In this document: piece by piece, positions 34,001 to 45,840 of the stretch
Layout of the letters: every line of letters begins with the position of its first letter
Position numbering within the stretch: position 1 is the first letter of the stretch
DNA from: Papaver somniferum
Taxonomy: Eukaryota > Streptophyta > Magnoliopsida > Ranunculales > Papaveraceae
DNA: 64,000 nt
Direction of reading: 5' to 3'
Assembly: GCF_003573695.1 (NCBI RefSeq)
Contig: NC_039358.1
Coordinates: 97,154,117 to 97,218,116, forward strand
Made by a program: the position numbers and the translations under genes
Notes under the pieces: model-generated
Told to the model about the DNA's origin: nothing
Databases searched by the model: none
The model's input: only the letters and a program-made list of their open reading frames with translations

Positions 34001-36279
34001 TCACATGTCATGATTACCGTGTATCTGAAACAGACCATCAGATATCTCCACTGTGATTAACATGCTTCAACCTTTGAGAAATTACCAAAGCCATCACTAA
34101 TCTGACATACTTTTACCACCATCACACAAAACATGCTCGCTCAGAATATATACCGTGTGAATGCCCATATATATTATCGTGGTACATGCTTCCGAGATCG
34201 GGCACATTCTTGATATTATATGCAAGCCATCAAGAATACTTTAACATAGACTTAAGAACATAAATCTATAACATCTCGTGCATAACTTCGAAGCGTTATT
34301 GGACTTGCTTCTACATGAGACTTCACAGCCCCATCCTTTCTTCAAACTTTGTAACCCATTCTTTATAGTGTATGATTACTAACACTCTTCCAAAAGTAAA
34401 TATATATTCCACTTCATTCGGCCATATTTTGCATCCCGTACTACATCATAAAACCAGAACGAAGAACATAAACTTCTACCAAGTTGAACCTCTTCGATTT
34501 GTAAATCACATCACAAATCCTTTTTTTAGTAACACCGGTTGAAACCTTATCTTCAAAACAGATTTCTCCACCCGAACAACAAACCATTGTTCAATTCCAG
34601 GTTAAATCACACCATCTCGTCCTTGGCTCTGATACCAATTGTTGGGAAAATTGGCACCCCGAGCGCAGCGGAAATCAGGATCACAAAGGGCAATTGGTGA
34701 TATGAACCAACTATATGGGAGAAATAATAAGAAAGAGGCGGAAGATAAAGAAGCACACAACCACAACACAAGATATACGTGGTTCACATTTACAGGCTAC
34801 ATCCACGACCAACACCACCAGAAAAAACTTCCATTAAAACAAAGACCATCACATGCTCTTTCCGCAACCCAAGACAAGACCCAAAGAGTTAACAAGACAT
34901 ACCCGATAACACCATCGAAGAAACCATAGTAATCAATTCTCTAACCATTCCTCAAACCAGCCTCATGTCTTCTCTTCTACATTGTCTTTACCGCTGCTAG
35001 TAACAGATGAGAAACATGGAATTACTAGAAACTAGGTTTAGGGCAAAGACCCAAACCCTAAACACTAGAATACCAAAATCCTCTCTCTAAAAGTTTTTCT
35101 CTCACACCGATATTGACCTTCACGGTAGCACACAATCCTCCCTAACAAAGAGACCAAAACCCTAAGCATAAGGATTTACCACTCTTCTAGGTTGGATTTC
35201 TACAAACCTACAAATCTACTCCTATATATAGAGAACACAAAATTGGCCACCAAGTATTAGTCTCCAACTAGGAAACTAAACTCTTTCCTAAATTCTATAT
35301 GGCCCATATTAGGAAACCCACTCAATGGGAAAAAGGCCCAAAGATAGGAAGCTCACTGTTTTCCTAACAATTGCATTGGTGATTCGTTAATGAAAATTTC
35401 TTTGTATATATAAAAAAAAGAAGTAATAGTAACTAAATTGGTAATAGTAACTAAATTGCATGTTTAATTCATCAGTTTACTTAGTTCAGTTTATTCTTAT
35501 TAATCTTAATTATAAGTTGAAATCAATGATTTTATGCAGCATTGGAAGTTTAGGAGCCAACGGAGTTACTGAAGAAGTAGAAAGAGTGCGTGTTCAAAAT
35601 TGTAATTTTACAGATACTCTTAACGGAGCAAGGATCAAGACATGGCAGGTGAGAGTACAATACACTTTCTTAGCAATTACTCTAAAACTTCTAAGTGATC
35701 ATAATAGTTTTATGAAGTATAGTTCCTTGACTTCTTTGAGGGTACCAGTACAGTCATAACAATGATGGGTTTTTTTATTTAGATTTTGGTGACCTCGTGC
35801 AAATTGGTATTCGATAATAATTATGCATTGGAATGTTGTTTTTCCAGGGAGGCTCTGGATGTGCAAAAGACATATTATTTGAACAAATTGAGCTTGAACG
35901 AGTACATCATCCTATTGTCATTGATCAATACTACTGCAATGGAGGTCATCACTGCACTGAATATGTAAGTTCAATAAGTTTTTCGAGGAATTTCATAAAA
36001 TATTTACATTATACAAAAACCTGTACTAATTGATTATGTTCGTTTTTGCAGCCGTCTGCTGTTAAAATTAGTGATGTAATGTTTAATGGAATTCGAGGAT
36101 CTTCGACAAATATCATAGTTATAAGTTTGAACTGTAGTAAAACTGTTGCTTGCACAAACATCATCATGGACCAAATTGATATAGAAACGATAAAATCTGA
36201 AGCCACAGCCTCATCTTACTGCATGAATGTTCTAGGAGAGGAGACCGATACGTCTCCGCATGTTCCTTGTCTACAATGA
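31050..36279 (+). CDS. Polygalacturonase (glycoside hydrolase family 28), secreted
   Basis: Hydrolyses alpha-1,4-galacturonan of cell-wall pectin. Exons: 31050-31052 (Met only), 31459-31614, 31705-31842, 31927-32100, 32183-32233, 32335-32542, 32656-32737, 35540-35648, 35848-35964 and 36052-36279, about 421 residues. The N-terminus [17 protein letters not shown] is a signal peptide. GH28 motifs are complete: NTDGID (222-227), GDDCVAI (244-250, catalytic Asp pair), GPGHGI (265-270, catalytic His) and RIK (302-304). Exon 1 is inferred because ATG is followed at once by a good donor (GTGAGA); an ATG at 31480 is the alternative. Exon 5 is uncertain: the acceptor at 32182 keeps the frame but adds about ten unusual residues, while the one at 32213 gives a shorter exon out of frame. 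Intron 7 (2.8 kb) holds a retrotransposon. Endo versus exo action is not decided. Confidence 0.85.
32867..33596 (-). repeat. LTR (3' LTR in element orientation)
   Basis: 730 bp, nearly identical to 34640-35369, with a TATATATAG core (plus-strand near 33450) that gives a minus-strand TATA box. Confidence 0.85.
34625..34637 (-). other. Primer-binding site, initiator tRNA-Met type
   Basis: Minus-strand TGGTATCAGAGCC directly after the 5' LTR with a two-base spacer, the standard plant Copia primer site. Confidence 0.82.
34640..35369 (-). repeat. LTR (5' LTR in element orientation)
   Basis: 730 bp, same sequence as 32867-33596 with scattered substitutions. It ends two bases from the primer site at 34637. 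Confidence 0.85.
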
Positions 36280-37460
36280 TATAATTCTTTTAATATTTTG
36301 TGTTATCAACGCCACATTGGCTCCAAAGTTTTCATGTATCTTATTTCATTAATAACTCTCATTATAGTTTTATAAGTGTAAATATATTAAAAAAGATCAC
36401 ATCGGGACTGAATATCCACTTAGTGAATTATATTCCAAATTTATCCCTAATTAGTTTTAAATCAATCATCGTTACTGGAGACAGAAATAGATAAGTCAAA
36501 AGGACAGATGGATTCATGTTGGAAATTCTAAATTAGTTTAGTTTAGTATGTGATGGAGATAACGATGAGAGATCAACAAATAAAGTGTAATTTTTCTCTA
36601 TATAACATATTTCAATATACTTAGAGAATGATACAGAACAAAAATGCTCAAATTAGGTCAACTCTTTTAGGGCTTAGTACGTGAATCTTGTATGTGAATC
36701 ATACAACAAAATTGTGAAAATTAAATTTTTGAAGCTCGTATTTTTGACATTTATGTAACTCTATCTTCTTGTACATATGATCTTCACATATACATTTCAC
36801 CATGTCAGCCACTGTTCGGATTTTTTTATGCATCTTGTCCTTGAAATATTCCATTTAACTGTTTGAAGTGTGGGATTTCAACTATTTTTTTTGAACCCCG
36901 ATTCCATCCACGTTGACATTGTATTTCGATGTATATGTTCTTTTAATTTTAACAACATACGTTTTGTCGTGTTCTTAGTTTTCTTTCATACTCATAGATA
37001 TATTCTCCATTTTTTTTCCTTTCTCTTCAGATCCATGATTTAGAAAAACGCAACTTAATATACATTCTCTGTAATGGGTTTAGGATAATGACACTTGAGT
37101 GCAAATGGTTCACAGGCATAAAGGGCTATCCAGCAGAAGATTTTTACCTTCACCTTATCTATTAACATGTAAACAGTCATCTTCTGAAACAAAGTCTCGA
37201 ATAGACATTCTTCCACCATTTACAAAGCAGATTGTGGAACTCCTAAAACTTGATTCAACCCCCTTGAAAGATCTTATAGTCGAGCAAATGTTAATAATCT
37301 GGATCCTGTCTTATCCAAATAAGGTTCAACATCTTACCAAAAGTTGTGTAACTCATTCACTAATGAGTAGACACTTAAATATATTGGGACTAAGCTATTT
37401 CCACATGCTTTAGATTGGCCCCTGATCAGATGCTTTGCAACTGACCCAGAAACACTATAA
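36280..37460. other. Intergenic, AT-rich, with first copy of a ~220-bp dispersed repeat
   Basis: The polygalacturonase 3' UTR probably ends within the first 200 bp. About 36430-36650 is similar to 38230-38450 (shared ACATATTTCA, AGAGAATGATAC, GATAACGATG and others). A plus-strand open frame at 37099-37413 has no recognisable family. Confidence 0.5.
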
Positions 37461-37640
37461 GTGAAGGCTCATGAACTTTATACCCTTTGTGGTGTTGAGA
37501 TCGCCATTATCGTGTTTTCGCCTGCTGGAAAACCTTTTTCTTTCATACATCCTGAATCTATTATCGATCGTTACCTCTCGGAGAATTCTCTTCAGGAGAG
37601 CATGAATCCAACTCCACTGTTCGAGTGTAACCACCACTAA
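37461..37640 (+). pseudogene. Type I MADS-box (AGL61/62-like) gene fragment
   Basis: A plus-strand frame reads [20 protein letters not shown], then [19 protein letters not shown], to a stop at 37638-37640. This matches the second half of the type I (M-gamma or M-alpha) MADS domain, which typically runs [20 protein letters not shown] and on to a GKxFSFGHP block. The N-terminal DNA-contacting half (RRQVTFSKRR) and the C-terminal region are missing, and an in-frame stop (TAA at 37458-37460) directly precedes it. It is a truncated relic; the full-length parent is not in the window. Type I MADS proteins act in gametophyte and endosperm development. Confidence 0.75.
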
Positions 37641-40600
37641 AAAGTGCCAAATGCCAGCCAATTTGAGTAAACTGCTCAGTTACTTGTTTTCTTACGATTG
37701 AAATCACTTCTTTGTATTTTTATTAAAGTATATTTTTTTTTCAAAACAATATTTAGAAAACATAAATTGTTTACCTTTTTAGTGTTGTCGATACGTTTCT
37801 TTAGTTGTTTTTCATGACGCACATTATCAGATTCTTACATCTTCTTTGAACTCATTATTCATTAAATCATCTTCAAGCATTTTATTGTCACACTCAAATT
37901 TTCTGGTATTGAATTATTATCTTTCTTGTTGATGTCTTTAGTGTCTTCCTATGCTAAGAATTGATCAAATGTAATATCATTGCAATATTTGTCTAATTTA
38001 GATATTGTATATCGTTTTTCAATTTGTGTTTCTGTGTTCTCTTGCATTAACAAAATGTCTCCCACGTTGGTGGCATTTTTTGTATTTTACGTTGGTGGTA
38101 TCCATACTTTTATAATATCAGTTTACACCTGCTAACATCAGTATTAATGGAATCAGTTTACATTTATACATACAGTTCCAGCAAATATATATCTTGACGA
38201 AAAAATATCAATCACTTGATTTAATTTAATCAATATTTATCCCTGTTTAGTTTTAGAATCAATCATTGTTACTGAGGACCGAAAGAGAGAAATCAAAAGA
38301 ACACATGGATCCATGTTGGCAACCATACATTAGTCTAGCTAGTACGTAAGCATGATAACGATGGGAGAGAAACAAATAAGGTGACCTTTTTCTCTACAAA
38401 ACATATTTCAGTATATCTAGAGAATGATACGCAACAAAAGTGCTTTGGATCATGTGCATGAAAAATTAAATTGCCAGTGCTTTACTTCGAAAGTACAGTA
38501 CGGTAGACTTTGTTAGCATAAAATATATGATTTAGTTAAGATGTAAATGTGAGCCTAATTGATTGGTTGCTTGGCACTTGAGTTGAGATTCTGGTTTTCC
38601 CACCAATACGCCATCACATTTAATACATAGTATTGTAGTTAAACTAATTAGTTGAGAGAATCCAGTCGAAGACATAATAAGAAATAAAATACAACTACTT
38701 TTTTTTTGATAAATTACCATGTGATGAGCAACGTCACCAATTCTTTTGTTAAGTTATTCTAGCTTAGTTGGGATGGATTTATAAATTGGAATCTTATCAT
38801 GATCCACCTTTTATGGTTGTATTGTACCATCTTTGAAATGCAACCTTATATTTTTTGGAGAAAGTCTTAATTCACCATTGAATTGAAAGTGGCAATCGTA
38901 AATTTTGACATGGTTACTTCCTCCTTAATTTTTATTATATCCATATTTCTTACTAAAAACCTATCACCTTTTTAAGTGCTTCTTCTTCTTTATGTGAATA
39001 GTAATATGATTGACATTTTAATTTTAAGTTTAATGTTATGGCTTGGATAATTTTTAAATTATTATTTGTTCAAAGTTTGTTCATAGTTATGGCACTCATT
39101 TCCATTTAAGAATCTTATAGACTCTACACAATTTGAATCATCTGTTAAATATGTAATATATCAATGCACGGCGTGAGGGACATTATGTCAAGGTAGATTT
39201 TGTTAACACTTTAAATGGTGGGATCAAAGATAATTATTTCTCTAAGTACCCTCTCTATCACGTGCTTTGCGTAAGTTTGAATAACTGATGCCGACGTTTC
39301 TATCTAGATTTATTTCCTCAGTTCTCATTTTATTTCTCTTGCTTTTACTAATTGCATGTGATCTTTTGGTATCGTTGCTACGTATAATGAAAGTGTGTTT
39401 TTCAGCATAAATAGTGATTTTTCGTTCCGCGATATTTACCTAAGCAAATAGTAAAAATCAAATTCAATAAGTATAACTATTGTTCTATACATTTTGAACA
39501 TCTTCTACATGTATGATTACAATGTGAACCGAAATACGAAGAGTAATATAGTATACGATATGTTATGTATAAATTAGAAAAACAAAATTTGTCTTACTTG
39601 ATCTATATGGAAATCATGTTTATAAATTTCAACAGATTTAGTGGTTCATGATACTGCAAAACTTTCTTTTCAAATTTGATTGGTGTTTATGGCTTATGAT
39701 GTTGCATTTATTAATTTGAATATCATTAGTATATAAACATCATAGAATCTGACCTAACATTGTATCATTTCATTAATTATTGACTCCGATGTAATCTTCT
39801 TACTTTTTGTATCATATCGAAGTTATATTTATCCTTTAGATAACGGTCGAGGTGATATATATGTTGCACAGTGAAACTTATGTACCCGAATATTATTCAG
39901 TTATTTAAACTACATTCTTTGCGAGGTTATCCTACAATTAATTTTTTAGTTGATGGCACATATTTGCTAGTAAAGTAGGGTGTGCATTTGTGTAGGTTGC
40001 CATTCAATGCCTCTCCTTTAAGTTAAAATATCAATTCCCGTGATTTCAAAAACCCTCGCATTATTACCGAATATAACTGTTTTTATAACAATTATTGTTT
40101 TCATCCTAAAATATCCATGTACTTTCAACTCTAGTTTGTACCTATAAAACTAAATTTTCCAGTTTAAAATAGTTAATCATAAAGTGTCACAATCAAACCA
40201 TCACCTTTGCACAAATATTCTAAATCTACAAGTCATATATAATATCACGTGATACACCATTTCATTTAACTTAAGTTTTTCATGCCTAGGAGTGCACTTC
40301 GGTTAAGTCATATATAATATCATGTTGAACCCTTATACAAAAAAAAAAAATCCCGTTTACTATTGATAATTATTGTTGGCAAGTATTTAATTTGCACACC
40401 CATTTAGTTAGACACTATCATTAGTCATTCTTCTAAATATAAAACATATACAAAGGCTTTACAATACACCTCTTAGTTTTGGTTAAACAACACATTTTTC
40501 TCATGTCCACAACTTCTGGCATATCGAAGTCTACAAATATTTTTGTGGCATTTGTAGAAGATAAAAAAAATCCAACATAATACATTCAACAAAATTATCA

Positions 40601-42226
40601 ATTTAATAAATTTCTGAACAAATTATCGCTATAATTTTAAAAAAATAATAATAATAAGTCACACCTTACTATTAAAGCTCCACCTCTGTTGAGGTTACTA
40701 TAAGATTTACTTGTTTTCATTTTATTTTATTTCATATTTTTGCTATAATTTTATTCCAGCATCTATTCTGGTATAGTAATCATATTCATGTTGTACTAAA
40801 ATATTTCTTTTCATTGTTCCTTAATTAGATATTTGGAACCTGGATTCGGGTTCTAATATGCCAATCAATATACACTCATACATAGTATTGTAGTTTGCGT
40901 TAACAAATGAGAGAATCCAGTTAGAGACAAAATAAAAATAAAATACAAAGATGTTTTTTTTAATAAGTTATCCGTGGAATTTGGGACCTGACAAACTCTT
41001 TGCTAAGTTTTTCAAGCCAAGTTCGGATAAAATTACGGATTGGAATATCCAGAATTTTTGGAACATGTCTTCATTTATCATGGAAAGTGGAGTATCATGG
41101 TTATATCTCCCCATGATGTTTTGTTACATCCAACTTTCTTACTAATAGCCTAGCACCTATTTTAAAGCTTCTTCCTTCTTTATAGTTAACAATAATATGA
41201 TTGCAACCCTAATTTAACTTTTTATCTTATAACTTGGATATTCTTTAAATTTTAATTTATTTTGACTTTACTAATAATTATCCAAATCAATTATTTTGAA
41301 GTTTCATTTAGACATCTGAATTCCTTGCTTAAATGTATAATGTAATCAACACACGAAGCGGGGAGACATCATGTTATAGCAGATTTTGTTCACACTTTCA
41401 GTGGTATGTGTCACGGTGACTCTTCTTTAATTAACCTTGCTCTTCTATGTTTTGATCCGACGACTCTAATTAAAATTATTTATTTTAGTTCTTCATTCTA
41501 TCACGCTTGCTTCTACAACTGCGTGAGCTTTTTAGGTGTCAATGTTGGGTGTTAAAAAAGTGTGTTTCAGCCTAACTCGCATATTTCCCTAAGAAAATAG
41601 TAAAAACAAAATTGGCAAAATAAAATTAATGTTTCAGATGTTTGAATTTAAATTATACAACTTCTATATATATATATATGACTAGTGTGAAAACTCCCGA
41701 AGCAATAATTTATATAAAACATTACGTATTAAAAAAATAAAAATACAAAAGGTTATTTTACTTGATCTCTATGCAAATTAATATAGTTACTGATTCATGG
41801 CACTGCACAACCTTCTTAGTGGCCGATGATGTTGCATTTCCAAATTATTTAACATCATCAATATACAATGCTGGAGAATCATACCTAGCACTATAGCAGC
41901 ATTTCGTTAATTCTTGACCAATGGGTGTCTGCTAACCTTTTATAGACTGTCGAAGTTAAATATAATATCTAGTTCATTATCGAGCCAATAACGAAACTCC
42001 TATAGCCAGATAGCATCTTGATGATTTTATAATTCAAAGATGCATATAATGCCTAAAAGTTTCAGCAATCCCACAATTATTATTCCTCATTTTGGTAGTA
42101 AAATTGATTAATTAGTTTGGATTTGCATTTCGTTCCCCTCCTATATGTGAATCAACTTAAATGAGTTTGGAGACTTTCGCATTATCACCAAATATACCGC
42201 AAGAAAAGAAGCATAATACCGGTGAT
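37641..42226. other. Gene-poor AT-rich stretch with old segmental duplications
   Basis: No gene recognised. 38560-39950 and 40820-42120 are diverged direct duplicates: shared landmarks include CATAGTATTGTAGTT, GAGAGAATCCAGT, GCAGATTTTGTT or GTAGATTTTGTT, and GATGATGTTGCATTT, in the same order. 38230-38450 repeats 36430-36650. A short (TA)n run is at about 41663-41680. Confidence 0.55.
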
Positions 42227-42298
42227 TGGACCTGACGTGAATCGAACAGGTAACCTTCTGACTTGAAGTCAGATGCGCCACCATTGCGCCACAGTTCC
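42227..42298 (-). tRNA. tRNA-Trp-like gene with anticodon UCA (possible opal suppressor or pseudogene)
   Basis: On the minus strand 72 nt fold as a cloverleaf. Acceptor GGAACTG/CAGGTCC (6 of 7 pairs), D arm GCGC-AATGGTG-GCGC, anticodon arm TCTGA-CTTCAAG-TCAGA, variable AGGTT, T arm ACCTG-TTCGATT-CACGT (4 of 5 pairs) and discriminator A. It closely follows plant nuclear tRNA-Trp, which has CTCCAGA in the loop. Here the loop puts TCA at positions 34-36 (plus-strand 42264-42266), which would read UGA. Box A- and box B-like sequences (TGGCGCAATGG, GTTCGATTC) are kept, and TTTT occurs about 20 bp downstream. Mismatches in the acceptor and T stems lower confidence that it is functional. Confidence 0.72.
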
Positions 42299-42859
42299 AT
42301 AGTTTAAAGAAAGTAAAGAACCTTGCAGCATTTCATAATCAAGGGAGGTAGAGATAGGATTTATAAGGCGCCATATCCCTTGTCGGAGCTCAACCCATCC
42401 AGTTTCATCAGACGTGTAAATTCCACAACAAGTAAGAGAGTCGCCTGCCATAACAGCCAGAACACAAATGACTGAACTACGGATACATATAGTAGACTAC
42501 AAAAAGATATCGATATATATTCTCTAACATCAAGATGAAGTACAAATATAATTTGCAACATTCATTGCTCGGGTTAGTATAAAAGTAACACCAACTGTTT
42601 AGGAACAATATAAATTCCAAGGACAATATAATCATGCTAAAAAGCTGGCGTTAATGCTTGTAGCAATATAGTCCATGCATTTCTTTTTTCACTTCTTACT
42701 ACGGAAGAAGCAATTTTCAAAATTACCTGCACTTGGGACACAATGACACATAAAATAAGCCGGCAGCATCTATGGTCAAAAGAAGTCCATGCAAAGCCCA
42801 AATCTGTAAACTCCCAATTCGGGATTTTATTGCAAATGAGGAGAACAGTGCACCACTAC
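42299..42859 (-). pseudogene. Two exon fragments of a HEATR5/SWEETIE-like gene
   Basis: Minus strand. An exon at about 42727-42859, bounded by CAG and GTAATT, reads LQIWALHGLLLTIDAAGLFY. A second block at about 42299-42444 reads SDETGWVELRQGIWRLINPI. Both resemble consecutive parts of the HEAT-repeat protein SWEETIE/HEATR5, where the conserved text is close to LHGLLLTIEAAGLSYVS and GWVDLQQGVGRLINAI. The rest of this very large protein is absent, and the second block ends directly at the tRNA-like gene. It is a relic. The identification is from remembered family pattern and needs a search. Confidence 0.5.
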
Positions 42860-44612
42860 CTGTACATGGAGAGAAAGAAAGAGAATCAATTTTCAGTATA
42901 CCGAGCACTGTAAGTTACCGAAAATGAAGCAAAGTCAAGTACATGTTGCTTTATAATTAAATTTTCTTCTTGATTTAATACCTGAAATCCTTGTTTATTG
43001 ATTACAATGGAATGGTAATCTATGGGTTAATATTAAGAAAATTTTAACAATAATCTTGTTGTCTCTGCGGCAACAATTGTAATCTGAGAAAGATAAAGAA
43101 GTTACTTGGATACTGGGGAAACAAAATTGCACAATATAATCAATGACGAACAATAAGAGCAAAAGATAAATACATTTGTTCCCCTACAGACTTAAGTGAA
43201 ATGTTTGAGCACCTATTAAGGTCGCTGTTATCTAAATACATATTCAAACCTAAAAGACACTATTTCACTCAAGGTGAAACTCCAAAGAACAACCAAAGTA
43301 ATTAAGTTAAATAACCAAAACCGACGTCAATTAACCAAGGATGAATTCTAGATAATCACTAAAAGAGTAGTCAGAGAAGAGATAGCAGTAGAAAGCTGTA
43401 CCCCTTTCAAGCAATGGTGCTGGTAGATAGTTTTAAAAGAAGCAAAGCCAACTGCAAGATGTCTAACCAACTTTTGTTTTTTAAGCAAAGCTTCAACTCA
43501 TTATCCTACAGAAATTAACGTTATCTGAATGTGTAATCCAACTGGAAAAAAAATTCTAGTCTGCAGAGTTTTATTATTTCTTCCACGTGAGGCAGAAACA
43601 TTAACCATGGACGAATTCTAGATAATCAAACAAAATAGGTAGTCAGAGAAGAGATAGAAGCATCAAGAAAAATACTGAAACATCGCATGTGTACCATTTC
43701 ATAACTGACTGTGGGACAATGAAATAATTATAGACAGAAAAGGGAGAGAAGTAAGACCTAAATGAAGGGGACTATTGATTGCATGTTCTGCTTGTATTCA
43801 TTAAGGGTAACATGTTGAAAATCAACCCCAACTGAGTTTAATAAGCAGCTGTGAGCTTCAAACTCATGTGGATGCCTGTAGTTCCTCGAGTATTCCTAAA
43901 ATAAATCAGACAACGACTGAGTTTAATTAGGGAGCTAAAGTAAACCGCTCGACTTGTATTCATTAAGGGTAATGTGTTGAAAATCAACCCCCCAACTGAG
44001 TTTAATAAGCAGCTGTGAGCTTCAAACTCATGTAGATGCTTATAGTTCCTCGAGTATTCCTAAAATAAATCAGACAACAACTGAGTTTTAATTAGGAAGC
44101 TAAAGTAAAACGTTCTTCTTGTATTCATTAAGAGTAACGTGTGGAAAATCAAACCCATAAATTATCTTTCTCCTCTCTTTCGGGCATTTATCACTTGCCC
44201 TGACCACACGCATTCAAAATGACACCGAAAACACTAAATAAAAAAATTTAAAAAGAAGGATCCCCGGCATGCTCATTGTGGTAGTCTTGCCAGGATTTAC
44301 AAATCGGTGTAAAAGCAAGCAGCAACCTTCCGTATACAACATAAACAACACAAATAAAGCACGGGTCACAGAAAGCTCCTCGCAACATCTCTTTCATATA
44401 AAAAAAATTAAGCCACCATCCCCTTCAAATTAAACATGATGAAGAATACAATGATATATCTTCAGTTGAACATTATAGCTATTTAGAAATGCTTTAGATG
44501 TATAAAAGAACTTATACATGGATAACATAAGGTATACGTATCAGGTGCTGGCTAAAAACATATAAAAGTATCAATTATAATTTCATACCCGATCTTCAGA
44601 AAGATAACTTAC
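42860..44612. repeat. Non-coding stretch with tandem and dispersed duplications
   Basis: CTTGTATTCATTAAGGGTAA begins copies at 43791 and 43953 and a partial third at 44118 (periods 162 and 165 bp). GAATTCTAGATAATCA plus TAGTCAGAGAAGAGATAG occurs near 43344 and 43613. 44270-44420 is similar to 49430-49590. No gene recognised. Confidence 0.6.
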
Positions 44613-45840
44613 ATGCAAGGATCTTATTGCTGGTTCAACACTGAATATAACCCTTCCATAGGATCTTGAAGGAGAATCTTAGCATTATAAAGGCTACATG
44701 GCCTGTTGAACTCAACCTTAATCTGCAAGAAAATATAGGCTCATTAGATAGCAAGCTCATAAAATTTTCTGCAAACAAAATAACACGTGGTTCCTGGAAA
44801 ACAGGGTCTCCAAAATTTGCAACAATTCAAGGTCTCGACATGTGTTGCGTTGGTCGTTCTACAAAAATATACATATGGCGAGGAATAGATGAGTTACGTC
44901 AGGAACTGTTCCACCACTTTTAGGAGTTGTAATGGTTTCATGATAATTAAATCCTAGATAAATTAGAACTTAGAATATTCACCAACTATAACTGACAGAA
45001 GTTGATGTAAGTTTACAGGAATATTGCCAGATTTAGTTCCGTCCAGCCACTTTTTATAATACACATTTTATTTTACAAATTCCCAGTTTTTAGGTGAAGT
45101 GTATGCATTAAACATTTAGTATTTAATTTTGAAAAGAGAAGAAAGTGTTATTTCGCTCAACAAATTTAAAGTTTAAACAGAAGATCCAAAACCTAACATA
45201 GTTCACAACACACAGCAGGGTCAGATTTGACAACCCACGGTATAGGAATTAACGAAAGAGGTCATTGATGAATTTACCTTGCGATCGCTGCACCTACTAA
45301 ACTTGTCCCTATTTTGGGAAGAGATAAGTTGAAGCAGTCAGTAAAAATTGCTTTGGACCTTGAGAGGTGTGGTGGATGCAAGAGACAACTCACGGTGTAA
45401 AGAAGCTGCAATGAATAACAGCTTCCACACATTTTCAAAGACAACAAAGAGCCGCCTCAGGCCAACAAAAATTGTTTCTTCCTTATTAGGGATGTGAGTT
45501 CCTGCAATACAAATAATTAGATGCTACATAATTGTCGAAAGCTAGCCGAAACTACAAAGTGTATGAAGAATACAATGATATAGCTCCAGTTGAACATTAT
45601 AGCTGTTTAGAAATGCTTGAGATGTACAAAAGAAGTTACACATGGCTAACCTGAGGTATACGTATCAGGTGCTGGCTAAAAACGTATAAAAGTATCAATT
45701 ATAATTTCATTACACCATTTCAGTGAGTACTCTCTTTTCATGATCAAGTCACTCTTAATGATCTTTGAGCTTTGAGTAAAACAAATCAGAAAGACAACTT
45801 ACACGCAAGGATCTTATTGCTTGTTCAACAGAGACATGCT
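44430..45840. repeat. Duplicated ~200-bp block inside the fragment region
   Basis: GAAGAATACAATGATATA...GGTATACGTATCAGGTGCTG...AAAGTATCAATTATAATTTC at about 44440-44640 recurs at about 45565-45830, and more weakly at 49590-49680. Both main copies include the exon-like end AAGGATCTTATTG, so exon-bearing DNA was duplicated. Confidence 0.7.

Larger units (their letters stand above)
32867..35369 (-). mobile_element. Non-autonomous Copia-type LTR retrotransposon in intron 7 of the polygalacturonase gene
   Basis: Two 730-bp LTRs (32867-33596 and 34640-35369) surround a 1043-bp interior. Read on the minus strand the LTR is TGTTAGGAAAAC...TTTTCCCAACA. The primer site TGGTATCAGAGCC (34625-34637) lies two bases inside and is complementary to initiator tRNA-Met. 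GAGGTGGAGAT at the other end is the polypurine tract. No protein is encoded. ATTGT before and ATTGC after (32862-32866, 35370-35374) are a 4-of-5 match to a target duplication. Orientation is opposite to the host gene. Copia assignment rests on the primer and tract pattern. Confidence 0.88.

Noticed and set aside
37099..37413. 104-codon plus-strand frame as a real gene
   Set aside because: No start context, splice pattern or recognisable motif. It sits beside duplicated intergenic DNA.
42227..42298. Idea that the UCA tRNA could rescue the TGA that replaces Trp in ORF2 of the outer LINE
   Set aside because: That LINE has several other stops and frameshifts, and the tRNA itself shows stem mismatches. 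No functional link is supported.
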